A DNA stretch of 29,833 nt from Chara braunii (GCA_003427395.1 BFEA01000323.1:1397226-1427058), one strand, 5' to 3'; numbered from the stretch's first letter, positions 7,725-15,351 are shown. Numbers and translations: made by a program. The notes: generated from the sequence alone by a model not told the origin.

Positions 7725-8072
7725 GCTTGCTTGTGTTTGACAAGTCGTCGATAGGAAAATATGTTGAGAGGCTTAGAAACATCAGCTAACTTCCCACTGG
7801 CAGTGCGCGGTAGAACCGGACTACCGGCCACTAGTTACAGGGATTACTGGACGCAATACTGGATGGAACACTAGAGGGAGGGCTAATACTGGACGGAACG
7901 CTAGAGGGAGGGCTTGAACCTCCGACCTTGTGGTTACCAGCCACACGCTCTAACCAACTGAGATACTCCAACTGAATGGAAAGTGAAGTACTCTTAATTA
8001 GGCGTTCATCTTCGTGTGCTGGACAAGTCGTCGATAAGAAAAGACATTGAGAGGTTTAGAAACATCAGCTGC
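7725..8072. repeat. Direct flanking repeats in the tRNA cluster
   Basis: GACAAGTCGTCGATA(G/A)GAAAA..GAGAGG(C/T)TTAGAAACATCAGCT occurs at about 7739-7787 and 8021-8071. The pair brackets the GGT-anticodon tRNA copy. The unit of about 280 bp, tRNA plus flank, is therefore the scale of duplication here. Confidence 0.75.
7899..7972 (-). tRNA. tRNA-Asn-derived copy with anticodon GGT (Thr)
   Basis: The body is nearly identical to tRNA-Asn copy 1, but the anticodon loop reads CTGGTAA, giving GGT, which would decode Thr codons. The acceptor is GTTGGAG, still pairing with CTCTAGC through GU. The D-stem is TCTC/GAGC with one mismatch. An extra copy of the 3' acceptor end (CTAGAGGGAGGGCT) lies at 7871-7884 just outside. 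It may be a pseudogene or an anticodon-shifted gene. Eukaryotic Thr tRNAs normally use AGT, not GGT, so I lean towards pseudogene. Confidence 0.6.
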
Positions 8073-8093
8073 ATGGCTTGAACCTCATTCTCT

Positions 8094-8150
8094 AGAAACA
8101 AGGTCCTCCGAACCGCATTCTCTAGAAACAAGCTCCTCCGATTTTGTGGA
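8094..8150. repeat. Tandem 31-bp duplication
   Basis: CATTCTCTAGAAACAAG(G/C)TCCTCCGA is present twice in a row. It sits in degraded tRNA-cluster flank. Confidence 0.8.
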
Positions 8151-8221
8151 GGTTAACTGGTCATTCGTGGTTAATATCAGCCACGAGGTGTAAGGATTAC
8201 TAGAGACAATGCCAGAGAGAA

Positions 8222-8245
8222 CGCTAGAGGGAGGGCTTGAACCTC

Positions 8246-8278
<33 letters not shown>

Positions 8279-8295
8279 AACTGAGCTACTCCAGC
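8222..8295 (-). tRNA. tRNA-Asn(GTT), copy 5
   Basis: Complete cloverleaf, same body as copy 1, anticodon GTT and discriminator G. No TTTT tract lies within about 25 nt downstream on the minus strand, unlike copies 3 and 4, so termination may be less efficient. This is the last copy of the cluster. Confidence 0.92.
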
Positions 8296-8620
8296 TGGAT
8301 GGAGAAGGTGCTTGTTCTTCTTCAAAAATGTTTATGCTTCTTCTTAGAAAATGCTGACGAATGAAACGACCGGTCACTGCCTCAGCGATCTGGGCTGTTT
8401 CCACAGATCGTTTTTTTTTTTGTTTTTTTTTTAAATCCTTTCATTGGTTAATTATAAATTTCTGGACATTTATCTCTCTCTGAGAGATGTTTGCCAGCTC
8501 TGATGCCTATCTATGAGGGCGTCAGTTATGCTAGTTCTCTCCCAGATTTAGGCCCCAGTAATCCGTTTGAACGTTTAAATACGTCCTACTCATATTTGAA
8601 TCCACAAGTATCTTTCTGAG
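8296..8620. other. Non-coding stretch
   Basis: No gene or RNA is recognised. A T run interrupted by G lies at about 8410-8432. TCTGAGAGATGTT occurs near 8480 and 8616, a small direct repeat. Confidence 0.5.
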
Positions 8621-8639
8621 AGATGTTCGGCAGCTCTTT

Positions 8640-9035
8640 TTTCGGGTTTCCCTTTGACCACCTACCTGCGGTCTTCAGACGGATTGCTGTATCCAGACTG
8701 ACAGTTGGTCCGAATGCAGCTACAATGACTGGGCGTTCTATTTGGGGGAAGACGGTAGTTTGCTTGCCCCTGAACACACACACCATGGAGGCGTTCCATC
8801 TCTTCCGTCTCTCATTGCTCAAACTACCCAATGGGTCAGTAAGTATGAGCTATTTGAGTAGCTATATGAGTACCAGCTATATGAGTACCAGCTATATGAG
8901 TATGAGCTATATCCCACCCTTAGTCCTCTGAATCTATGACTGAAAGTTCCCCGCCTCAGGTCATTATCCCTGTATCTAGACTGAAAGTTGCCCAAAGTAC
9001 AGCTGTGATCATTATGACGGTGTGTTCCTACTTCT
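8640..9035. mobile_element. Degenerate MITE-related pieces
   Basis: At 8724-8758 the text GGGCGTTCTATTTGGGGGAAGACGGTAG matches the right end of the MITE family. Near 8660-8700 and again near 8940-8990 are segments with TGTATC(C/T)AGACTGA(C/A)AGTT, which resemble the centre of the member at 12357-12461. Two old, rearranged copies are inferred. Left ends cannot be defined. Confidence 0.45.
8848..8915. repeat. 15-bp minisatellite
   Basis: About four units of AGCTATATGAGTACC with small variations. The open frame through it (Ser-Tyr-Met repeats) is a by-product of the repeat. Confidence 0.85.
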
Positions 9036-9073
9036 ACCTGAGAAGCCGGTTGGGTATCTGTGACCCCGGCCAA

Positions 9074-9178
9074 CCGTCTTCCCCCGAGCATAACGCACCC
9101 TAAAAATGAATGTATACAAGCTATATTTCCGGCCAGATGCAGCCAAAATAAGGGTGCGTTGTGTTCGGGGGAAGACCG
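9074..9178. mobile_element. 105-bp Tc1/pogo-like MITE (copy 2)
   Basis: Same length and about 93% identity with the copy at 2605-2709. Left terminus is CCGTCTTCCCCCGAGCA. The right terminus ends GGGGGAAGACCG, with one change in the last bases, followed by TA (9179-9180). The left flanking TA has become AA. Confidence 0.78.
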
Positions 9179-9724
9179 TAGGCCTGAAGTTGACATACTT
9201 GTTCTAGGAAAGTCTGCACTTGAGATGTTCATATCAGATGGCAGGAATTGGTGCGTACTGGAAACCAAGTCCGCACCCCTCCAGCGTCCCTGCAGCTCCC
9301 CACCAATAGAATGGGGGCCCCCCTTTTTTTTGGTTGGACTTTCAAATTGCCCCTAGTTGCACCACTGGCCAGCCTGGTATTTTGAATGCATCTGTGCTGT
9401 GGTATTTGACCCGATGCATGCACGGTTTTGGAGAAAAATGGCCAGTGATGCAATTAGGTCCTTAGCCCCGGCCAGTTGCCTAATTAGATCAGATGCAGCC
9501 TCTTTTCTAATCAGTTTGCTATGTGATCTGTGGTCCATCGGGCCACCGTTACATTAAAGACAGAAAAAAAAAGGCAAGAAACAATTGTGATGTACGAAAA
9601 CGGGAGAAAACCACAAAAAAATGTAATGGGAATGTGGGGTCATTGTCATTGGCTAAAGTGATTGTGTGCTGATGTTTTATTAAGTTATTATACTATTGGG
9701 AACCATGCCCAGTGTCCCTCACAT
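9179..9724. other. Non-coding stretch with a fragment of the LINE 3' module
   Basis: Around 9285-9325 the plus strand reads CCAGCGTCCC..GCAGCTCCCCACCAATAGA, which matches, in the opposite orientation, the 3' modules at 12713-12838 and 28398-28490. It is followed by a T run. Nothing else is recognised; the open frames at 9229-9557 show no domain. Confidence 0.5.
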
Positions 9725-9945
9725 CATTTATTTATTTGTTTATTTATTTATTTATTTATTATTAATTTATTAATTTATTAATTTATTAATTTATTAATTT
9801 ATTAACTTATCAAAAGAACTCTGAGCAGGATGGCACTTGAGGGGGTGATAAGAGCATCCTCCTAATTTGAAGTGGTCCCTTTGTTGGAGGCTCCATGATC
9901 TAGTGGTGGGGAGCGTCACCTGCTGGAAACCGGGCCGCAGTGCCC
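9725..9945 (-). mobile_element. 5'-truncated LINE/SINE tail with (TTTATTAA)-type 3' repeat
   Basis: On the minus strand the module (about 9945 to 9811) ends in a simple-sequence tail AATAAATT repeated over 9725-9810. It shares GTTTCCAG-CAGGTG, CTCCCCAC and GGATGCTCTTATCACC text with the modules at 12713-12838, 13706-13855 and 28398-28490. Because LINE B carries the same module at its own 3' end, this is probably a dead-on-arrival LINE copy or a SINE that borrowed the LINE tail. Confidence 0.6.
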
Positions 9946-10031
9946 CTCACATCATATAAGTACTGATGTCATCATGGTGTGCCTATCTTCCTTGTCTGCC
10001 TGCCTGTTGCCTTGCCATTTATCGGTGACAG

Positions 10032-10628
10032 GTCTGCTCTTACCTGGCCGGTTATCACCGCTGCCAGGCCTTGGTCGAAGCCTTCGGCTGCGCAATTAGC
10101 TGCGACCCGACATCTGGAAATTTCATCGAGGTCAACGCTGACCGTTCTGGGACTGTTTATATCTGCGAGGACGTGATGGTGGATCTGTACAACAGCTGCG
10201 GCTCCGTAGAGTTCCCTCCCCCTGTGGGAGCCCTTCGCGATCGCATTCCCGGTGGGCCATCCATGCTCAGCATGTTCATTGGACTCACTAAGTTCTCTCT
10301 TCCTGTGGGTCCTATGGGTGGCCACAAGACGGTCACTTTCCGTGTTGTGAAGAAGGGTGATTTCCAGGCTTGTTACATGGGTCTGCCAGAGACGAGTTTC
10401 CCTGCTGCTCCTCTCTGCTGTGACCCCATCGCCGTTCCCGAGCAGTGTGCCGCCTCCATCAAGGGCACCCGATCGCTTGCCGTAGCTGGGGAGCCGGTCA
10501 CCGACCCCACATGCTCTGCCGTAAATTACGCTGCACCGCCCCCCAGTGCTGCTGGCGATTCCGCGGACGAAACATCTGCCATGGGTATGGCTTTGATTGG
10601 AAAACTCTTTGGCCAAGGTAGCCCCTGA
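10032..10628 (+). CDS. Cysteine-rich, folate-receptor-like protein, terminal exon
   Basis: An open segment of 198 codons starts after a pyrimidine-rich stretch and a splice acceptor (GACAG at 10027-10031) and ends at a TGA at 10626-10628. The first 57 residues carry six cysteines (residues 2, 11, 20, 24, 45, 56) in contexts such as CQALVEAFGCAISCDP, VYICEDV and LYNSCG. This spacing resembles the disulfide-rich domain of the folate-receptor family; the match is from memory and moderate. The remaining 140 residues hold further cysteines (QACY, LCC, EQC, PTC). Codon-level texture (GC-rich third positions) differs sharply from the AT-rich surroundings. The protein is probably secreted or surface-exposed. 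Upstream exons and any signal peptide were not identified. An AATAAT at about 10734 may be the polyadenylation signal. Confidence 0.7.
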   Translation, partial: VCSYLAGYHRCQALVEAFGCAISCDPTSGNFIEVNADRSGTVYICEDVMVDLYNSCGSVEFPPPVGALRDRIPGGPSMLSMFIGLTKFSLPVGPMGGHKTVTFRVVKKGDFQACYMGLPETSFPAAPLCCDPIAVPEQCAASIKGTRSLAVAGEPVTDPTCSAVNYAAPPPSAAGDSADETSAMGMALIGKLFGQGSP

Positions 10629-11197
10629 AAGACCAAGGAGAGGGCCACTGGCCTTGTGCCGAGGGGATGGTTCACTCCTGTGACAGATGATCCTCGGGAC
10701 TCGCATGCTTGAAAAATCCTCAAGGATAGATGCAATAATGTTTTGGTCTGCTTCCTATTTGAAAAAGGACAAAAAGAACGAGAATGGAGAAGAGTGAGGG
10801 AGGGGTGCAAGTGAGTTGTCGTGACTGTTTCGTTCGTGGTCTGAATATGAGGGCCTTCGTTCGAGTTCTTCCCTTGCCCTTCTCGAATTTCAAATTTGTC
10901 CTTGCTTGCCTCTTTTAATTTTCCAGTCTGTCTCTCACTGGGCCCTTGTCTCCTCGATTGGCCCTACTTTTTTTTTTTTTTTTTTGTTGGGAGATTGTTC
11001 CTACTTTGAGACTGGCATTCTGGTTTTATTGAATTTTGTTCTAATTCGTGATTAGTTTTTTGCCAGCTCAGCTGGGAACGCACGCACACCCTTGCCTTCC
11101 TCAGTCGTTCATGGGCTTGAGATTCGTTTTCGGCACCCACCTCACTGAGATGATCTGTTCTCGTGGCTCCTGGCCGGGCGCTACTTGTCCCATCTCT
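10629..11197. other. Probable 3' flank of the cysteine-rich gene; no further gene
   Basis: It is mixed sequence with an 18-bp T run at about 10969-10985. I see no coding exon or RNA gene. Confidence 0.45.
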
Positions 11198-11275
11198 GTG
11201 CTATGTGGGTGCTATGTCGGTGCTATGTCCGTGCTATGTCGGTGCTATGTCCGTGCTATGTCCGTGCTATGTCCG
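11198..11275. repeat. 11-bp minisatellite
   Basis: Seven head-to-tail copies of GTGCTATGTCC, alternating with GTGCTATGTCG. Eleven is not a multiple of three, so unit number changes would shift any frame; it is unlikely to be coding. Confidence 0.92.
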
Positions 11276-11461
11276 TGGAGCTCTGCAATGACTCTAGCAG
11301 CAAGTTTAGCTGCAGTCTTGCATCCACAGAGCCGTAGGTTATGCTAAAAAAGGGGATGCAGGTCAGGAGTGTTCGATGAAGTACGAATGACGACCATGAT
11401 CTCCGATGACGGTTGATTGCCCGAGGCTCTCGAGACCGGTTGTTTCAGCTTTGGAGAGCTG

Positions 11462-11556
11462 TGTACGATTTTCTCGTGTTTTCTGAAAGTTTTTCATGGG
11501 TAAATATATCCGTGCCATGTTCATTCTCTGTGCAAGTTTTGGCTGTTACATGTGGA

Positions 11557-11625
<69 letters not shown>

Positions 11626-11708
11626 CTGCTGTACGATTTTCTCTTTTTTTCTGATTTTTTTTTAATCCGTGCCATGCTCATTCTCTGTGCAAGTTTTGGC
11701 TGTTACAT
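11462..11708. repeat. Direct duplication flanking a 67-bp T run
   Basis: Segments 11462-11552 and 11630-11708 share TGTACGATTTTCTC, ATCCGTGCCATG and TTCTCTGTGCAAGTTTTGGC in order. Between them lies an unbroken T run at 11559-11625. It is a local tandem duplication with a homopolymer expanded at the junction. Confidence 0.88.
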
Positions 11709-11745
11709 GGGGAGTCGCTCTAGGCAGAGTGCTAATTTGATCATA

Positions 11746-11826
11746 AAATACATATATATATATATATCGTCACAAATATATATCGTATATATATCGTCAT
11801 ATATCTTCATATATATATATATATCT
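11746..11826. repeat. (TA)n-rich stretch
   Basis: Short (TA) runs are separated by TCGTCA and TCTTCA. They flank the hammerhead repeat on this side; (TA) also follows on the other side (11954-11963), so the element appears to sit within a TA microsatellite. Confidence 0.85.
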
Positions 11827-11951
11827 TCAAATAGAACTGCCCGGTAAACCGTAGGCAGAGAGTGAGAAGAGGACAACAAACGAGGGGCTGTGACAAACTG
11901 TTTCGTCGGAGTTTCACCGACTCATCAGGAGGCTGAACCCTCAACAGTCTG
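11827..11951 (-). repeat. Hammerhead-bearing short repeat (copy D, most complete)
   Basis: This element of about 125 bp starts on the minus strand with the ribozyme and continues through TCACAGCCCCTCGTTTG, a pyrimidine-rich segment and GGTTTACCGGGCAGTTCTAT. Both ends border (TA)n. Related pieces occur at 3283-3447, 3838-3958 and 4199-4241. It has no open frame, so it would be non-autonomous if mobile. Confidence 0.75.
11894..11951 (-). ncRNA. Type III hammerhead ribozyme, all core bases present
   Basis: Reading 5' to 3' on the minus strand from 11951: stem III strand CAGACTGT; cleavage-site base U (site GUU); stem I hairpin GAGG-GTTCAG-CCTC; core CTGATGA; stem II GTCGG-TGAAACT-CCGAC; core GAA; stem III strand ACAGTTTG, which pairs with CAGACTGT over 8 bp with one GU. 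The three-stem order with an open stem III makes it type III. Stem I is only 4 bp, but its loop and the stem II loop could make the tertiary contact known for fast natural hammerheads. Position 17 is U, tolerated but less usual than C. It is likely to self-cleave after 11943 (minus sense). Confidence 0.88.
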
Positions 11952-11964
11952 ACGATATATATAT

Positions 11965-12355
11965 ACTTGGGCAGATGAGCCCCAGAATGTCACTTGGGTG
12001 TATGGGAGATAACAAAAAAAAGAACCTCTTTTGGATGCACTGAAAAGCTGACGGAGTTCCCAAGCCCGTCCCACCTGAAGGGGTGTCACGTCATCTTTTT
12101 TGTTTTTACCTCTTCTCCTTCACCTCCCTTGTACGGGAGGGTTCTTTTTCGAGGGGGGTAGAGATTGGCTTTTGAGGGAAGTGCTTTAGTCTGATTCTCC
12201 TGTTTTAACCTGGTTTTTGAGGGAAGTGCCTTAAGTTAGTCTGATTCTGCTGTTTTCTTTCTCATCTCCGATTCTGTGAGGAATTCTTTTTTCTTTTTTC
12301 CTTTTAAAAAAATTCCAGATTGTTGTAGACCCCTGATGGGCGGCCAGGTGAAACT
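11965..12355. other. Non-coding stretch
   Basis: No gene is seen. TTTTGAGGGAAGTGC..TTAGTCTGATTCT(C/G)CTGTTTT is duplicated at about 12169-12208 and 12215-12257. Confidence 0.5.
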
Positions 12356-12356
12356 A

Positions 12357-12461
12357 CAGTCTTCCCCGGAATACAACGCACGGTCATTATAGCTGTATTT
12401 GAGGCATCTTTCAGTCTAGATACAGCTATAATGACCGTACGTTGTATTCGGGGGAAGACTG
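12357..12461. mobile_element. 105-bp Tc1/pogo-like MITE, long-arm member
   Basis: The ends begin CAGTCTTCCCC(C/G)GAATACAACG and form arms of about 42 bp with three differences. The centre is GAGGCATCTTT. TA flanks both ends (12355-12356 and 12462-12463). The element is exactly as long as the copies at 2605 and 9074 and shares their outer 20 bp but not their centre. Termini CAGT plus TA duplication are typical of Tc1/mariner and pogo elements. Confidence 0.8.
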
Positions 12462-12692
12462 TAGTAGTAGGGTCAACCGCCGGGCCAGAACTCGTTTTCG
12501 CCATCATGTCTGTTCTTCACGTTCGTCGTTAATTCCAAGTTGCGTGCGGGACATTGTGTCATCTTCTTCCTCCCTCCTACTGTGTGCTCGTTTGTTTTTT
12601 CTTTCTTTTTTTTTTTGCTTTTGTCCTCCTTCCTCTGCTGTGTGCTCTGCGGGATGTTGAGTGTGTTGAAACCATTCGTCAACTTATAAGCT

Positions 12693-12838
12693 GTTTTTTC
12701 TTCTTTTTTTTTAACTTCAGGTGCGGGTGGCCCACTTAACGAGGTGATATGAGCATCCTCGTTAAATGACTCCCAGTGTATAAGGCTCCATCTATTGGTG
12801 GGGAGCTGCACCTGCTGGAAACCGGGTCCAGCGTCCCA
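12693..12838 (-). mobile_element. Poly(A)-tailed LINE 3' module (copy)
   Basis: On the minus strand the module begins GGGACGCTGGACCCGGTTTC at 12838, includes CAGCTCCCCACCAATAGATG and GGATGCTCATATCACC, and ends in an A-rich tail at 12712-12693. It is closely related to the 3' end of LINE B and to the modules at 9811-9945 and 28398-28490. Confidence 0.62.
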
Positions 12839-12862
12839 TTGATAGATACTATTATACAGACC

Positions 12863-13400
12863 AGAGTTATGTGCTTGGTGTACTTGTACATATCAGGGGA
12901 CGAGGTCGTCCCGAGTAACTGACATTTTGTTAAAACTGACATTTTTTTCTAAATTCACGAGATTGAGCGTAACAAAAAACAACATTTTTGCGTTTTTTCG
13001 TCCCCATGACGCCGGATGATCAGATCATCGGGTGTCGTGGCGACTCCCGATGATCTGACCATCGGATGTATATTAACGGTACTTTCCGTTGAGGTACATA
13101 ACAAAGTGAGATAACCACTTTCTCCCCTGATGAGCAATGAAATTTTGACTAAGTCCACTTTCGTGAATTTAGAAAAAAATGTCAGTTTTAACAAAATGTC
13201 AGTTGAGTGTGCTCCTGCTGTTTCCTAGTGTTTCCTACAAAATTCGTCGTGTTGCTGTCTCTGTAGCGACCCTCTCAGATGAGAGTTATGTATTTGGTCA
13301 ATTTTGGTGTATTTGTACATATCAGAGGACGAAGCTCTGAGTGTGCTCCTACTGTTTCCCACTGCTTCGTACAAATTCGGTCGTGTTTCTATCTATCTGC
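12863..13400. repeat. Tandem duplication, one unit interrupted by a transposon
   Basis: Unit 1 (about 12863-12916 plus 13205-13280) and unit 2 (about 13281-13400) share AGAGTTATGT, GTA(C/T)TTGTACATATCAG, GGACGA and GAGTGTGCTCCT(G/A)CTGTTTCC in order. Unit 1 is split by the 288-bp element; unit 2 is not. Confidence 0.85.
12917..13204. mobile_element. 288-bp inverted-repeat transposon with GAGT target duplication
   Basis: Perfect 44-bp terminal inverted repeats (12917-12960 and 13161-13204) begin AACTGACATTTTGTTAAAAC and contain two internal copies of ACTGACATTT. GAGT flanks both sides (12913-12916, 13205-13208), and the duplicated unit downstream has a single GAGT at the matching position. 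The interior has a second near-perfect palindrome (about 13014-13032 with 13046-13065, GATGATCAGATCATCGGG type). No coding capacity. The 4-bp duplication argues against Tc1/mariner (TA), hAT (8 bp) and Mutator (9-11 bp); the superfamily is not assigned. Confidence 0.88.
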
Positions 13401-13695
13401 TCGTCCTGCTGTTTCTACCTAGTACTCATACGTTTGTGCAGTTGTATGAATGTGTGCAGCTGTGTCAGTGTAGAGGCGACTACCAGTTTGTGTCATGTTT
13501 GTGTAATGTATCTGTGTAGGTGGCGTCTGTCATATGTCGCATGTGTCCGGCATTGAGCATGGATGTGTTTGAGTGTGTGGGTGTAGGAATGTACATAAGA
13601 ATGTGTTTAAGAGTGTACAGAAGGATGCATTGTGTGAAAGACTGTGAAAACAACGTGAAAAAGTGTACAGAAGAGTGTATGAAGCAGACAGTTGC
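13401..13695. other. TG-rich non-coding stretch
   Basis: It is dominated by TGTGT- and AGTGTGTA-type degenerate repeats (TGTGTTTGAGTGTGTGGG, GTGTACAGAAG twice). Open frames show no domain. Confidence 0.5.
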
Positions 13696-15260
13696 TTTTT
13701 TTTTTCACAAAAAACGCCCCCACCGGTGTTAGTGGTGCTGATAAGAGCAGACACCACTAGCACCTGGAGAGCAGCTCCGTCTAATACGAGTCTATTGATG
13801 GGGAGCAGCACCTGCTGGAAAACGGGTCCATCGTCCCATAGAAAGACTGGATTCGGAGCATTTCAGAAAAAGATTGTGGGAGGATCCTGCCAGCATTGAT
13901 TACCTTGGGATCCAGGGGATTGACTGAGCAGCATACTGGAGAGAGGGGGGAGCCTCTTCACCCTGAATCCGGCGCCAGATTCCTGCTGCTACATACTAGT
14001 TCCTCCCCCAACCATTGTAAACTGAGCAGGAGCGTCACCTGCTGGAAAATGGGTCCAGCATCCCTGATTTTTCAAGAGATCGGGAAAATAAGTAAGGGGT
14101 TGCAACGGGATGGCGGGATCAATCCTGGTCCAATCGTAGAACTGAAGGCAGTAATTCCTTTTAAGTTTTCCTTGGTCCCCTCCCCCCCCTCCCTCTCCCC
14201 TTTCCATTTCACTTCTGCAATCCAGCCTCCTTGTTCTCCCACCAGCCAGTCCTTACCAAAAAGTTTGAATTTGCCATAATTTCTGTTCTTGAATGCAAAA
14301 AGTCCACTTTTCCTTTTACTCTTTCCCATTGAATAGTAGGGTCCGCTTGAATCTTCTGCTTGCAATGATTGTTTCTACTCCTTCCATTTCAGAGGTGCAT
14401 CTTCTCCACCAGATTGCCCAGAAGACTGCTCGAGGGCCTATCATAAACATATTTCTGTCGAAGATGCTTGCCTGCTCTGGCTGCCAGGTTTCACACAGGA
14501 TTCATTTCCAATTCCATGGCCAGGAAACGGTCGTGCCCAATTGCCTCCATACCCGATCCCACCACCTCCACGACCAGACTGACCCGGGGCACTGCAGAAA
14601 AATGTGTTCAATTGTCTCAGGTCTCCGCCTAGCCGGATATGACGCCACACACAGTTTGCACCAGGGAAGAGCTTTTCCTTTTTGTTCCAGGGAAGTGTGG
14701 TCTATCAGCCAATCGTTTGTGGGTAGGCAGTGGTGTTCCACTTGCCACTGCAGAGAAGCGATCTTGGCTGGTACTGCTTAAATTACTAAGTCTGAACCAC
14801 TTGACTGATAGGAGCGCATTCCTGTCCAAATTGAGGTGCCTCATTCAACACTCTATCACGATATCCTTTAGGTTCACCCTTGGGCATAGCAGCTTGTAAG
14901 GTCCCTTTACTGTCATTGAGTGGATCTGCTGCTTACCAATTCTGCCCCTGCTCATCTGTGTGGTCCAGACCTACATGGCCGTATCAAAAGCCAATTGTGC
15001 AATTGACCTATCAAGTCTATATGCCCACCAGTGATCCTTTTCCTTAATCACTCTGATCCGGAAGACCTCTTCTTTGAATCATCTCGTTTCCTCCGGGGAG
15101 GTCCTAATTAGCCTATTGTTTCTTCTGATTTGGAACAAGTTCACCATCACCTCCCTGTCTGGACGCCCGGACCTACCACATTTTCAACCTTATCCTCACA
15201 CCCTTGTATCCCTACCCAATCACTTTCCTCCAAGGTTCGTCATTTTCTTAAGATCCTAAC
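13696..15260 (-). mobile_element. LINE B, 3' part (after the nested insertion)
   Basis: The minus strand resumes the LINE B reading frame at 15260 (LDW-VRILRK) exactly where it stopped at 23255. It includes the zinc-binding C-terminal segment (about 14502-14760: CLPTNDWLIDHTSLEQKG, then ETIEHIFLQCPGSVW), the final residues (KDWLVGEQGGW..VKWKG, stop near 14072) and a 3' untranslated part with two copies of the TGGACCC-TTTTCCAGCAGGTG module. It ends in a short A tail at 13705-13696. Several in-frame stops show it is dead. Confidence 0.82.
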
Positions 15261-15318
15261 CCAATCTAGTTTTTTTTTTTTTTTTTCTGCCAGAACTTCC
15301 TTTTTTTTTTTCTTTTTT

Positions 15319-15349
<31 letters not shown>

Positions 15350-15351
15350 TA
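15319..15351 (-). repeat. (ATAA)n tail of LINE A
   Basis: About eight ATTT/AAAT units on the plus strand, followed (lower coordinates) by T runs at 15301-15318 and 15270-15286. This is the 3' tail produced by target-primed reverse transcription. Confidence 0.85.

Noticed and set aside
9972-10706. A 244-residue open frame on the minus strand
   Set aside because: It lies antisense to the cysteine-rich exon, whose plus-strand frame has a coherent cysteine pattern and a splice acceptor. The antisense frame shows no domain and runs past the exon end.
11445-11847. Open frames with Phe or Lys runs
   Set aside because: They are produced by the 67-bp T run and the TA repeats.
12713-12838. A tRNA-derived SINE read on the plus strand, from TCTATTGGTGGGGAGC and GGGTCCAGCGTCCC
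   Set aside because: The resemblance to box A and box B is in the orientation opposite to the poly(A) tails of all copies, and LINE B carries the same text in its 3' end. Chance similarity is more likely.
13120-13145. A second hammerhead core (CTGATGAGCAATGAAA)
   Set aside because: Only five bases separate CTGATGA from GAAA, with no room for stem II, and no stem I or III partners are found. It is ordinary sequence inside the 288-bp element.
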